Source: Bradyrhizobium retamae
Lineage (GTDB): Bacteria; Pseudomonadota; Alphaproteobacteria; Rhizobiales; Xanthobacteraceae
NCBI RefSeq assembly: GCF_001440415.1
Contig: NZ_LLYA01000181.1
Coordinates: forward strand, 1 to 64,000
DNA: 64,000 nt
Reading direction: 5' to 3'
Under the pieces are notes generated by a model. It had not been told where the DNA came from. It ran no database searches and saw only the letters and a list, made by a program, of their open reading frames with translations. Positions 26,889 to 34,647 of the stretch are shown here, piece by piece. Numbering within the stretch: position 1 is the first letter of the stretch; each line of letters starts with the position of its first letter. The translations under genes were made by a program, and so were the position numbers.

Positions 26889-28052
26889 CTATTCAAAGCC
26901 GTTGGGCATGTTCGCCTTTGCCAGCGCCGCGGCGCGCGCCTTCATCCAGCCTTCGAGAAACGCCTTGTCGTCCGATGGCGGGCTGGACTTGCCGTAGTCC
27001 GTCCATGCGGCGGCCAGCACTTGCTGGCGCTTCAGCAATTCCTTGTTGTAGGCTTCCTGCGCGTCGGTCCATTGACCGGTTTCCTTCAGCGCCCTGGCGG
27101 CGCCCGGATGCACCGGGACCACCCAGTTCTTGGTCTGGCGGTCGGCCGCAAGACCGGCTGCGCCCGGCGCGGAATCCTTGTAGGCGTCGTAGCCCGTGAT
27201 CATCGCCTTGGTGATGGCATAGACTTCGTCGGCGGGCAGCGTCCCGTATGCCATGAAAATCGGGTAGGGATAGTTGCCGAGCTCGATCGGCTTGTCCTTG
27301 GAGATGCCGGCGCCGCAGGTCGCGACGTGCGGGAAGAAGAACGAACCGACCTTTTTCACGCGCTCCCAGCCGGCCTTGTCGTTGTGAGGCAAGGGCGGCC
27401 AGATGATGCCGCGCGGTGATGTCTCGAGTTCCTTCGCCGGGCCGGTGATGGTGGTGGCGAAGGCCGCGTCGACGTCGTTGTTGATCATACCCTTCCACAT
27501 CGCGCCGTAGCTCGAGAACTCGACGACCTTGACGTCGCTTTGCTTGAGGTCGCCGAAAGCCAGGATGGCGAGCGCGTTCTGATTCAGCGCCGGCGAACCG
27601 ACCACAAAGCCCACGCGCTTGCCCTTGAGCTGCTTGATCTCGGTCACACCGGTATCCTTGGCGACGCCGAGCGTGGCGGCGTTGCAATCGACCGAGGACA
27701 GCACGAGCTGCAGCGGCTGCGGACCCCATTCCTTGGTGCCGAACTCGAACACGCCTTCCTGGGCGAAATAGGTGCCGGAGCCCATCGCGGACATGGCCGC
27801 GCGCTTGGCGCGCAGCGGCGCCAGTCGCGCCACGTCATTGCCGGCCGGCAGCACGCGAACATCGGTGCCGTATTTGTCCTTCATCATCTTGCCGACGCCG
27901 ACGGCGATGTTGAAGCCCGCGGTGCCGGTGTCATAGGCAGTGACCACCATGGTCGGCGGCAGCTTGACGTCTTCCGCATAAGCCGCCGGCAAGGTCAGCC
28001 ATGAGATGCCTGCAAGGGCGAGTGGCGCGAGCGCCTTCAAGCGGTAGGTCAT
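26889..28052 (-). CDS. TAXI family TRAP transporter solute receptor
   Basis: A 387-residue periplasmic receptor. The Sec signal peptide is clear (MTYRLKALAPLALAG to AAYAED, cleavage near residue 26). The mature part has VVTAYDTGTAGFNIAVGVGKMM, which matches the TAXI (TRAP-associated extracytoplasmic immunogenic) family, and a C-terminal cap with VPVHPGAARALKETG. A TAXI protein of Thermus binds glutamate/glutamine (recalled), which would suit the glutaminase gene in this operon, but other TAXI systems carry dicarboxylates, so the substrate is open. GAGGGG precedes the ATG. The permease gene follows after 47 bases. Confidence 0.94.
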   Translation of the reverse strand: MTYRLKALAPLALAGISWLTLPAAYAEDVKLPPTMVVTAYDTGTAGFNIAVGVGKMMKDKYGTDVRVLPAGNDVARLAPLRAKRAAMSAMGSGTYFAQEGVFEFGTKEWGPQPLQLVLSSVDCNAATLGVAKDTGVTEIKQLKGKRVGFVVGSPALNQNALAILAFGDLKQSDVKVVEFSSYGAMWKGMINNDVDAAFATTITGPAKELETSPRGIIWPPLPHNDKAGWERVKKVGSFFFPHVATCGAGISKDKPIELGNYPYPIFMAYGTLPADEVYAITKAMITGYDAYKDSAPGAAGLAADRQTKNWVVPVHPGAARALKETGQWTDAQEAYNKELLKRQQVLAAAWTDYGKSSPPSDDKAFLEGWMKARAAALAKANMPNGFE

Positions 28053-28214
28053 AGTTTTTCCCCTCAGATTGTTTCGCTATGCGAAAATTCTCTCGTTAGC
28101 ATTGATCATGTCATCGGCGGCTGGCGATGGCAACGTCACGTGCGTACACGTCAATACCAGAGCCGGACAGATTGTCGCGGAACTCGTTCCAAAAAAGTTT
28201 ATGCCGTGATCCGG

Positions 28215-28436
28215 TTAAGCTTCGATGATCGCGACAACCTGTCCTTCGGCGATAACGTCGTCGAGTTTGACCAGGATGGCCTTGATCTTTCCGGCCGTCG
28301 TCGACGTGACCGGAATTTCCATCTTCATGGCTTCGACGAAAGCGATCTCGTCGCCGTCGCCGACGTTGCCACCAGTTGCGACGGGAAGCGCGCACACGCG
28401 TCCGGCGACTTCGGTGACAATCTTGATCTCTGGCAT
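28215..28436 (-). CDS. Stand-alone biotinyl carrier protein (biotin/lipoyl attachment domain)
   Basis: A 73-residue single-domain protein consisting only of the flattened beta-barrel of biotinyl domains, with the biotinylation site EAMKME (Lys38) and the mirrored C-terminal half ILVKLDDVIAEGQVVAIIE. Such small carriers shuttle carboxybiotin between a biotin carboxylase and a carboxyltransferase. It is divergent from the IclR gene and the carboxyltransferase, and lies upstream of the TAXI receptor on the same strand. No biotin carboxylase is encoded in this window, so that subunit would have to be encoded elsewhere, or the system may work as a decarboxylase or transcarboxylase. Confidence 0.93.
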   Translation of the reverse strand: MPEIKIVTEVAGRVCALPVATGGNVGDGDEIAFVEAMKMEIPVTSTTAGKIKAILVKLDDVIAEGQVVAIIEA

Positions 28437-28532
28437 TTCCGTTCTCCCGGGGACCGTCTGACGGACTGACTGTCCTCGTGAACGGCTTTTTGTTGTGGCC
28501 GCAGATTGCCTGAGGTAGTTTGTTCTGCAAGT

Positions 28533-28557
28533 GGAATTTTATTCCGCAGGGCGGAAT
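28533..28557. promoter_or_regulatory. Tandem overlapping palindromes, candidate IclR operator
   Basis: GGAAT-TTT-ATTCC (28533-28545) shares its right arm with ATTCCGC-AGG-GCGGAAT (28541-28557); both are perfect inverted repeats. The site ends 12 bases before the IclR start codon and lies in the divergent gap with the biotinyl carrier gene. IclR-family operators commonly have this CGGAAT-type dyad (recalled), so autoregulation and control of both directions is likely. Confidence 0.65.
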
Positions 28558-28569
28558 GGAGCCATAACA

Positions 28570-29547
28570 ATGGGAAGACGCTCGGAACGGCTTAGCAAAC
28601 AGGGAATGCTCGCCAGCGATCTGGCAGGCGAGGGCGATGTGATCCAGGTGGTGTCGCGGGCGTTCGACGTCTTGCGCTGCTTCGAGGGTCATGAAGCGAG
28701 ACTAGGCAATCTGGAGATTTCCAGCCGCTGTGGCCTGCCGCGGTCGACGGTATCGCGGCTCACCCACACGCTGACGCGGATGGGCCAACTCGTCTATCTG
28801 CCGCGCGACCAGAAATACCGCATCGGTCCAAGCGCGGTGGCGATGAGCACCTCGATGATGAAGGGGTTGCAGCTTCGCAATCTGATCAGGCTGCGTCTGC
28901 AGGACGTCGCCGATCAATTGCCAGGCACCGTCGGCTTCGTGATTCCCGATCGCTATCACCTCGTCTATCTCGAATTCGCGCGCGCGGCGAACGCGCTCGG
29001 CCTGCACGAAGGCACCGGCAGCCGCATCTCCATGACGAGTACCGCGGCCGGCTTTGCCTACACCGCAGCGCTCGACACCGATGTCGGCGACGCTTTGATC
29101 GCCGAAATGGAGCGCGAGATCCCGGCAGACGCGGCGCTGTTGAAGGCGCGCATCGAAGACAACCGGCGCCATTTGCGCGAACACGGCTATGTCGTGGGCT
29201 GCGGCACCTGGAGCCCGCATATCAACGGATGCGCGGTGCCGGTGTGGTCGCCGCAATATCAAACCTTTGTCGTCGTGACGATCGGCCTTCTCGCCGCGAT
29301 GTTCGACGAGGAGCGGTTGCACCGGGAAGTGGCGCCGCAGATGCTCGAACTCGGCGCTGCGATCGGCGGCCTGCTGGAAGGCGCCGAGGGCGACATCTTC
29401 GCCAACCGGATTGAAAGAAAGCCGCTTCCGGTGCCGGCCCATAATAACAACAAGATCATCAAGACGGAGGATACGGATGAACTGGAAGCCGGAGCTCGAC
29501 GAGCTCGCTCGGCGCGAAGCGTTCGCGCGCGAGATGGGAGGCGTTGA
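28570..29547 (+). CDS. IclR family transcriptional regulator
   Basis: A 325-residue regulator. A 30-residue N-terminal extension precedes the winged HTH (VSRAFDVLRCFEGHEARLGN, then ISSRCGLPRSTVSRLTHTLT). The effector-binding GAF-like domain follows (QDVADQLPGTVGFVIP to PQMLELGAAIGGLLEG). It is longer than usual IclR proteins (about 250-280) because of both end extensions. The last 24 codons overlap the carboxyltransferase gene, giving an Arg-rich tail of doubtful function. A tandem palindrome lies at its promoter. It probably controls the biotin-dependent enzyme and TRAP transporter genes on either side. Confidence 0.9.
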   Translation: MGRRSERLSKQGMLASDLAGEGDVIQVVSRAFDVLRCFEGHEARLGNLEISSRCGLPRSTVSRLTHTLTRMGQLVYLPRDQKYRIGPSAVAMSTSMMKGLQLRNLIRLRLQDVADQLPGTVGFVIPDRYHLVYLEFARAANALGLHEGTGSRISMTSTAAGFAYTAALDTDVGDALIAEMEREIPADAALLKARIEDNRRHLREHGYVVGCGTWSPHINGCAVPVWSPQYQTFVVVTIGLLAAMFDEERLHREVAPQMLELGAAIGGLLEGAEGDIFANRIERKPLPVPAHNNNKIIKTEDTDELEAGARRARSARSVRARDGRR

Positions 29548-31036
29548 CAAGGTCAAGCGCCAGCATGACCAGGGCCGGCTCACGGTTCGTGAGCGCATCG
29601 ACAAACTGATCGACAAGAATTCCTTCCACGAGATCGGCGCGATTTCCGGCATCGCCGAATACGACGAAAACAGTGAACTCAAGCACCTGACGCCGGCCAA
29701 CTGCGTGTTCGGCCGCGGCAGGATCGACGGCCGCACCGTGGTTGTCGTCGGCGACGATTTCACCGTGCGCGGCGGCTCGGCCGACGCCTCGATCTCGGCC
29801 AAGCCGCTGATGGCCGAGGAGATGGCGCATGATTTTCGCCTGCCGATCATCCGCGTCATCGAAGGCTCGGGCGGCGGCGGCTCGGTAAAGACGATCGAGA
29901 CGCGCGGCGCTGCGAATCTGCCCGGTGGGGTCGGCGGCACGCGCTGGTATTGGTTCACGACGGCGAACATGGCGCGCGTGCCTGTGGTCGCGCTCGGGCT
30001 CGGTTCGGTCGCAGGCCTTGGCGCGGCGCGGCTTGCCGCTAGCCATTATTCCGTCATGACCCGAAATTCCGCGATGTTCGTCGCCGGCCCGCCGGTCGTA
30101 AAACGCCTCGGCCAGGACCTGACGAAACAGGAACTCGGTGGCGCCGAGATCCAGACCCGCGCCGGCGGCGTCGATGATGCCGTCGATACCGAGGAGGAGG
30201 CGTTCGAACGCGCCAGGCGTTTTCTGTCCTATCTGCCGTCCTCGGTATACGACCTGCCGCCGACCACGGCCTGCAGCGACGATCCCGAACGCGCGGAAGA
30301 ATCGCTTTTGAACGCGGTGCCGCGCAATCGCCGCCAGGTCTACAAGATGCGCCCGATCATCAACGCCGTCGTCGACAAGGGCTCGTTCTTCGAAGTGAAC
30401 GCCAATTTCGGTCGCCCGATCATCACGGGCCTTGCCCGGTTCGAGGGCCGTGCGGTGCTGCTGCTCGCCAGCGATCCTTTCCACTATGGCGGGTCGTGGA
30501 CGGCGGAAGCCTGCCAGAAGGTGATGCGCTGGGTCGATTTCGCCGAGACCTTCCATCTTCCGGTGGTTTACCTAATGGATTGTCCCGGCTTCATGATCGG
30601 GCTCGAGGCCGAGAAGTCGGCGACCATCCGGCACGGCGTGCGGGCGATGGCGGCGGTCAACCAGTCGACCGTGCCCTGGTGCACCATCATCGTGCGCAAC
30701 GCGTTCGGCGTCGCCGGCGTCGTGCACCAGCCGGCCAACCGCTACTCGATGCGCTATGCCTGGCCGTCGGGCTATTGGGGCTCGCTGCCGCTCGAAGGCG
30801 GCATCGAGGCCGCCTACCGCGCCGATATCGACGGGTCGGATGATCCGGCCGCGAAATTGAACGAGATCGAGGACCGCCTCAACAAGCTGCGCTCGCCGTT
30901 CCGCTCCGCCGAGAAATTCTGGGTCGAGGAGGTGATCGACCCGCGCAAGACGCGTTCGCTGCTGTGCGAGTTCGCGCGGCTCGCCGAACCGATCCGCACC
31001 GTCGGTCCGCCAAGCAACATGTCGACGCGGCCGTAG
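29477..31036 (+). CDS. Acyl-CoA carboxylase beta subunit (carboxyltransferase)
   Basis: A 519-residue crotonase-fold carboxyltransferase, the usual length for propionyl-/methylcrotonyl-CoA carboxylase beta subunits. N-terminal domain: QHDQGRLTVRERIDKLID, then an acyl-CoA pocket with the Gly-rich EGSGGGGSVKTIETRG. C-terminal domain: VYLMDCPGFMIGLEAEKSA and a biotin-side segment (NAFGVAGVVHQPANRYSMRY). It transfers CO2 between carboxybiotin and an acyl-CoA. The ATG at 29477 follows GACGGAGGATACGG and lies inside the IclR gene, 71 bases before its stop. The biotinyl carrier is encoded 1 kb upstream on the other strand. The acyl-CoA substrate is not identifiable. Confidence 0.93.
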   Translation: MNWKPELDELARREAFAREMGGVDKVKRQHDQGRLTVRERIDKLIDKNSFHEIGAISGIAEYDENSELKHLTPANCVFGRGRIDGRTVVVVGDDFTVRGGSADASISAKPLMAEEMAHDFRLPIIRVIEGSGGGGSVKTIETRGAANLPGGVGGTRWYWFTTANMARVPVVALGLGSVAGLGAARLAASHYSVMTRNSAMFVAGPPVVKRLGQDLTKQELGGAEIQTRAGGVDDAVDTEEEAFERARRFLSYLPSSVYDLPPTTACSDDPERAEESLLNAVPRNRRQVYKMRPIINAVVDKGSFFEVNANFGRPIITGLARFEGRAVLLLASDPFHYGGSWTAEACQKVMRWVDFAETFHLPVVYLMDCPGFMIGLEAEKSATIRHGVRAMAAVNQSTVPWCTIIVRNAFGVAGVVHQPANRYSMRYAWPSGYWGSLPLEGGIEAAYRADIDGSDDPAAKLNEIEDRLNKLRSPFRSAEKFWVEEVIDPRKTRSLLCEFARLAEPIRTVGPPSNMSTRP

Positions 31037-31057
31037 GCTGCGAGGGGCGCAGGAATC

Positions 31058-31146
31058 GTAGGTAGGCAAAGCGCAGCGTGCCCACCATTCAGGTGTGGTG
31101 ATCGCGGATGGATGGTGGGCACGGCGCAAGCGCCTTCGCCCACCCT
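31058..31146. repeat. Intergenic palindromic element, GGTGGGCA family
   Basis: GTAGGCAAAGCGCAGCGTGC with CCACCAT on the left pairs with ATGGTGGGCACGGCGC and CGCCCACCCT on the right. Same family as 13441-13559 and 33533-33616. It follows the carboxyltransferase stop. Confidence 0.85.
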
Positions 31147-31403
31147 CCAGAAGTTCTGGATCCTGTTCGCCACCTTCTTCATCTGCGGGGCCTTCCCTCA
31201 TTTCAGGACATGACGACGCCAGCGGCGATCCGCGCAAGCCGGATATTGAATTATGAATATAATATTATACGCAACAGTATCGCAACCAAGCGATCCGATC
31301 AAAAATCTCACCGTCTGCATGAGAGAAATTGATGGGCCGGCAGGGTGCGAGCCGCCGCCACCGCAGCCCGTCGAGGGCGGCAGGCCTCATGCGTCCCCTC
31401 CGT
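31147..31403. other. AT-rich intergenic stretch with a 12-bp palindrome
   Basis: The gap between the carboxyltransferase and the convergent enoyl-CoA hydratase is 367 bases including the preceding repeat. Its second part contains an unusually AT-rich island around 31241-31275 with the perfect palindrome TATAATATTATA (31258-31269). No gene with a credible ribosome site is seen; the palindrome could be a protein-binding site or a chance feature. Confidence 0.4.
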
Positions 31404-32174
31404 CTATTTCTTGCGGTCGAGAAATCCCTGCATCAGCCGCTGCGGCTCGCCCGTCAGAAAGGACTTTCCGAATGTGCCGACGCTCAAGTTGATGGATACG
31501 GTCAACGGCAGTTCCTCCCATTGCCGCAACAAGTCCTTCTGCGAACGCAGCGCTTCGGGCCCGCATTCGAGCAGCGCCTTCACCGTATGCTCGACCGCGG
31601 CATCGAGCCCGCCTTCCTTGGCGACCACGTTGACCAGGCCCCAGGCGAGCGCGGTGGGCGCGTCGATATTTTCTGCCGTCATGACCAGCCAGCGGGCGCG
31701 GCCCCAGCCGATCAGCCGCGGCAGCAGCGCGGCATGGATCACCGAGGGGATGCCGACGCGCACTTCCGGCATCCCGAATTTGGCATTGTGGGCCGCAATC
31801 CGGAAATCGCAGGCGGCGGCGACTTCCAGTCCACCACCGAGGCACCAGCCGGGAAGCCGCGCGATCACCGGCGCCGGAAAGTGGCGCACGGCCTCGCAGA
31901 GGTCGCGCAGCCGCATGATGAAGGCTTCCGCCGACTTTTGGTCGAGCTTCGCCATCTCCTTGATGTCGGCGCCGCCGATCATGCTCTTCTCGCTCTGGCC
32001 GGCGAGGATGACCGCTCGAATGGCGTTGTCGCCAGCGAGCCGCTCGAACCCTTCGCGCACGCCGTCGGTGACGGCGGAGGAGAGGATGTTGAGAGGCCCC
32101 GCATTGCAGATCGCGAGGCGAACGACGCCTCTGTCGTCGCGGTCGATGCCGCAGTGAGGGTTGAGCATTTCCAT
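31404..32174 (-). CDS. Enoyl-CoA hydratase/isomerase family protein
   Basis: A 256-residue crotonase-fold protein. The oxyanion-hole segments are IGGADIKEMAKL and PGWCLGGGLEVAAACDFRIA, followed by GMPEVRVGIPSVIHAALLPRLIG. The usual catalytic Glu of the second motif falls in the MPEVRVGIP block, so hydratase activity is plausible, but crotonases are diverse. Start: ATG 32174; a second ATG six bases later is possible, and neither has a strong ribosome site. Divergent from the thioesterase gene. Probably part of acyl-CoA degradation with the surrounding genes. Confidence 0.9.
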   Translation of the reverse strand: MEMLNPHCGIDRDDRGVVRLAICNAGPLNILSSAVTDGVREGFERLAGDNAIRAVILAGQSEKSMIGGADIKEMAKLDQKSAEAFIMRLRDLCEAVRHFPAPVIARLPGWCLGGGLEVAAACDFRIAAHNAKFGMPEVRVGIPSVIHAALLPRLIGWGRARWLVMTAENIDAPTALAWGLVNVVAKEGGLDAAVEHTVKALLECGPEALRSQKDLLRQWEELPLTVSINLSVGTFGKSFLTGEPQRLMQGFLDRKK

Positions 32175-32253
32175 TCTGTTTTCCGGGCTTGTTCTGGTCG
32201 GTGATCTCACTTCCGGGAGACTGCGCCGACTTGTCAAGGGCGGGCGAGGGGCA

Positions 32254-32282
32254 TTGCGCGACCGCTCGCACCGATATAGAAT
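32254..32282 (+). promoter_or_regulatory. Putative promoter of the thioesterase gene
   Basis: TTGCGC (32254-32259) and TAGAAT (32277-32282) are 17 bases apart, followed by the palindrome ATGATCAT (32284-32291) and then AAGGGG ahead of the start codon at 32309. The -35 match is only partial. Confidence 0.35.
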
Positions 32283-32308
32283 TATGATCATCATCTAAAG
32301 GGGCCGCC

Positions 32309-32845
32309 ATGACTATGACCGAGACTGTCGATCTGTTTTCGTTCGATATGCGCAGGCATCGGGTGGTGGAATGGCAGGCGCCCGGGCCGATTGCCCGGGC
32401 GGCATCCGGAATGTCCGGGCTCGAGACCATGTGCGCGATCCGCGACGGCATCCTGCCACCGCCGCCGATGGCGCGGCTGATCGGTTTCGAGATGCGCATC
32501 GCCGAGCCCGGCCGGATTGTGATGGAACTGGATCCGGATGAAAGCCTCGAAAACACCATCGGACTGCTCCACGGCGCGACGGCCGCGGCGCTCCTGGATA
32601 CTGCCATGGGTTGTGCCATCACCACCATGCAGCCGGCGGGGCAGACCTCGGTTACGCTGGACCTCAAGCTGACCTATCTGCGGCCGTTGTCGGTGCGGTC
32701 GGGCGCGATCTCGGCGGAAGGCAAGGTGATAAAATTCGGCCGCCAAACCAGCTATGCCGAAGGCTTCGTCCGCGACCGTGTGGGCAATCTTGCAGTGCAC
32801 GCAACCGGAACGTTCACGATGATCGGCGTTGAAAAGGCGAATTAG
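32309..32845 (+). CDS. PaaI-family hotdog thioesterase
   Basis: A 178-residue protein with a C-terminal hotdog domain. The catalytic-region motif ENTIGLLHGATAAALLDTAMGCAI (about residues 80-103) is typical of PaaI/4HBT-II thioesterases, with the helix Asp in LLDTA. GQTSVTLDLKLTYLRPL is the beta-strand core. An extra 45-residue N-terminus precedes the domain. It would hydrolyse an acyl- or phenylacyl-CoA, releasing CoA. AAAGGGGCCGCC precedes the ATG. The TetR regulator gene lies 62 bases downstream and may control it. Confidence 0.88.
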   Translation: MTMTETVDLFSFDMRRHRVVEWQAPGPIARAASGMSGLETMCAIRDGILPPPPMARLIGFEMRIAEPGRIVMELDPDESLENTIGLLHGATAAALLDTAMGCAITTMQPAGQTSVTLDLKLTYLRPLSVRSGAISAEGKVIKFGRQTSYAEGFVRDRVGNLAVHATGTFTMIGVEKAN

Positions 32846-32863
32846 ATGCAGCTTTTCCTGCTC

Positions 32864-32874
32864 ATAACTGTTAT
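32864..32874. promoter_or_regulatory. Small palindrome ahead of the TetR gene
   Basis: ATAAC-T-GTTAT is a perfect 5+1+5 inverted repeat about 34 bases before the TetR start codon, in an AT-rich island. It is a candidate autoregulatory operator; it is short, so chance is possible. Confidence 0.35.
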
Positions 32875-32907
32875 TATATGACCAGGGACATTTAATGGGA
32901 TGCGTTG

Positions 32908-33522
32908 ATGCGTTATTCGAGAGAGCACAAGCAGGAGACCCACGCACGGATCGTGAAAAAAGCCTCGGTGCGGCTTCGCGAAAAGGGTGCGCATGGCATC
33001 GGCGTCGCCGACCTGATGAAGGAAGCGGGCCTGACCCATGGCGGCTTCTACGCGCATTTCGATTCCCGCGAGGCGCTCGTGATCGAGGCTTTTGCCTATG
33101 CGATGGACCGCTCGGTCGAGCACTGGCGAAAAATCGCCGCTGAAACGCCGCCGGAGAAGCGGCTGTCGACGATCATCGATTCCTACGTCTCGACGGTTCA
33201 TCGCGACGATCCCGGCCGCGGTTGCGCCGTTACGACGTTAGGTGCCGAGATCGCCCGGGAAAGCGCGAAGACGCGCAAGGCCTTTGCCGCCAAGCTGGAG
33301 CAGTTGATCGATGTGATCGCCGACCAGGTTCCCGACGTGCCGCGCAAGACGGCTCGCCGGCAGGCGATGGGCACGCTGGCGACGATGATGGGTACGCTGG
33401 TGATGTCGCGCGTGGCCGGCAGCGGCGAGCTGTCCGACGAAATTCTCCTCGCCGGCCGCGAGGCGGCGCTGACGCGCGCCGAGGCGAAGCCGGCCGCGAA
33501 GAAGACGCGGAAGGTGAATTAG
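32908..33522 (+). CDS. TetR/AcrR family transcriptional regulator
   Basis: A 204-residue repressor. The N-terminal HTH reads RIVKKASVRLREKGAHGIGV, then LMKEAGLTHGGFYAHFDSRE (recognition helix, about residues 35-54), the standard TetR pattern. The C-terminal ligand domain has the conserved GRGCAVTTLGAEIA segment found in the TetR_C group of acyl or xenobiotic sensors. The tail is Lys/Arg/Ala-rich (AEAKPAAKKTRKVN). ATG 32908 is preferred over a TTG one codon earlier. It likely controls the thioesterase upstream, itself, or both. Confidence 0.9.
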   Translation: MRYSREHKQETHARIVKKASVRLREKGAHGIGVADLMKEAGLTHGGFYAHFDSREALVIEAFAYAMDRSVEHWRKIAAETPPEKRLSTIIDSYVSTVHRDDPGRGCAVTTLGAEIARESAKTRKAFAAKLEQLIDVIADQVPDVPRKTARRQAMGTLATMMGTLVMSRVAGSGELSDEILLAGREAALTRAEAKPAAKKTRKVN

Positions 33523-33532
33523 GCGGAGAATG

Positions 33533-33616
33533 GTAGGGTGGGCAAAGCCCAGCGTGCCCACCATTCCAGCCGACGCGCGAGAAGATGGTGGACACGCTTC
33601 GCTTTGCCCACCCTAC
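33533..33616. repeat. Intergenic palindromic element, GGTGGGCA family
   Basis: GTAGGGTGGGCAAAGC (from 33533) and GCTTTGCCCACCCTAC (33601-33616) are perfect 16-base inverted copies. The inner halves (GTGCCCACCAT and ATGGTGGACAC) also pair. It lies between the convergent TetR and LysR genes. Confidence 0.9.
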
Positions 33617-33629
33617 AGCTCACTCGAGC

Positions 33630-34544
33630 TCACCGCCCGCCAAACAGCGCGCGCTCGCTTTCCACCGTCTCGTGGATGTAGTCGGCCACCGCCCTGATCC
33701 GCGCCAGGTCCTTGCTGTCGGCGTGCATCAGCATCCAGAACGTACGCGAGATCCTGACCTCGTCGGGCAGCACCGCGCGCAGTTCGGCATGCGCCTTCGC
33801 CATGAAATGCGGCAGCACCGCAATGCCGAAGCCGGCAATGGTGGCGTTGAGCTGCGCGATCAGATTGGCGCTGCGGAATTTGGCCGAGATCTTCGGCGAA
33901 ACTTGGGGCAGGTAATCCAGCTCGGGCGTGAACAGCAGTTCCTCGATGTAGCCGACGAAGCGATGCCCTGGCAGGTCGCCGCGCGATACGATTTTCGGTG
34001 CCCGGTCGAGATAGGACGGCGCGGCATAGAGCCCGAGGCTGTAGTCAAGGAGCTTGCGCCCGACGATCCGGCCCTCCTTGGGCATGGAGAGGCTGATCGC
34101 GATGTCGGCCTCGCGCTTCGACAGGCTGAACAGGCGCGCGGTGGCGACGAGCTGCAGGTCGAGATCGGGATACCGCTCGGTGAATTTCAGAAGCCGCGCC
34201 GCCAGGAAATGGCTGCCGAACCCGTCGGGGGCGCCGATCCGGACCGTGCCGGTGAGCTGGGCGCGCGAGCCGCCGACCGCCTCCTGGTTGGCGACGATGG
34301 TGGATTCCATCGCTTCGGCACTGTCGGCGACGCGCTGGCCGGCTTCGGTCAGGAGGTAGCCGGTCTTGCGGCGGTTGAACAGTTTTGCGGAGAGGTGCCG
34401 TTCCAGCCGGTCGACACGGCGAATTACGGTGGCATGATCAACCGACAGCTGCTTGGCGGCAGCGGAAACCGAGCCGCCGCGGACGATCGCCAGCACGAAA
34501 CGGAAGTCATCCCAGTCGATCGTCTTGATGCCTTGATCCAGCAT
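33630..34544 (-). CDS. LysR family transcriptional regulator
   Basis: A 304-residue LysR regulator. The N-terminal HTH is at about residues 10-65 (FRFVLAIVRGGSVSAAAKQL, then DHATVIRRVDRLERHLSAKL). The effector domain begins TGTVRIGAPDGFGSHFLAARLL and ends with ADYIHETVESER. Start ATG 34544 puts the HTH at the normal distance; 95 in-frame residues upstream overlap mmsA and are rejected. It is divergent from mmsA with a 103-base gap, so it is the probable regulator of the valine catabolic genes, taking the place of the AraC-type MmsR of pseudomonads. Confidence 0.92.
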   Translation of the reverse strand: MLDQGIKTIDWDDFRFVLAIVRGGSVSAAAKQLSVDHATVIRRVDRLERHLSAKLFNRRKTGYLLTEAGQRVADSAEAMESTIVANQEAVGGSRAQLTGTVRIGAPDGFGSHFLAARLLKFTERYPDLDLQLVATARLFSLSKREADIAISLSMPKEGRIVGRKLLDYSLGLYAAPSYLDRAPKIVSRGDLPGHRFVGYIEELLFTPELDYLPQVSPKISAKFRSANLIAQLNATIAGFGIAVLPHFMAKAHAELRAVLPDEVRISRTFWMLMHADSKDLARIRAVADYIHETVESERALFGGR

Positions 34545-34647
34545 TTCCGCACATCTATGGTGCAATATATCGGACTTGTATCCCAAGAAATGCAGGTCAA
34601 AAAGGGGCTCGAAAGCGATCCCAGACGGGACCTTAGGGAGATCATTC

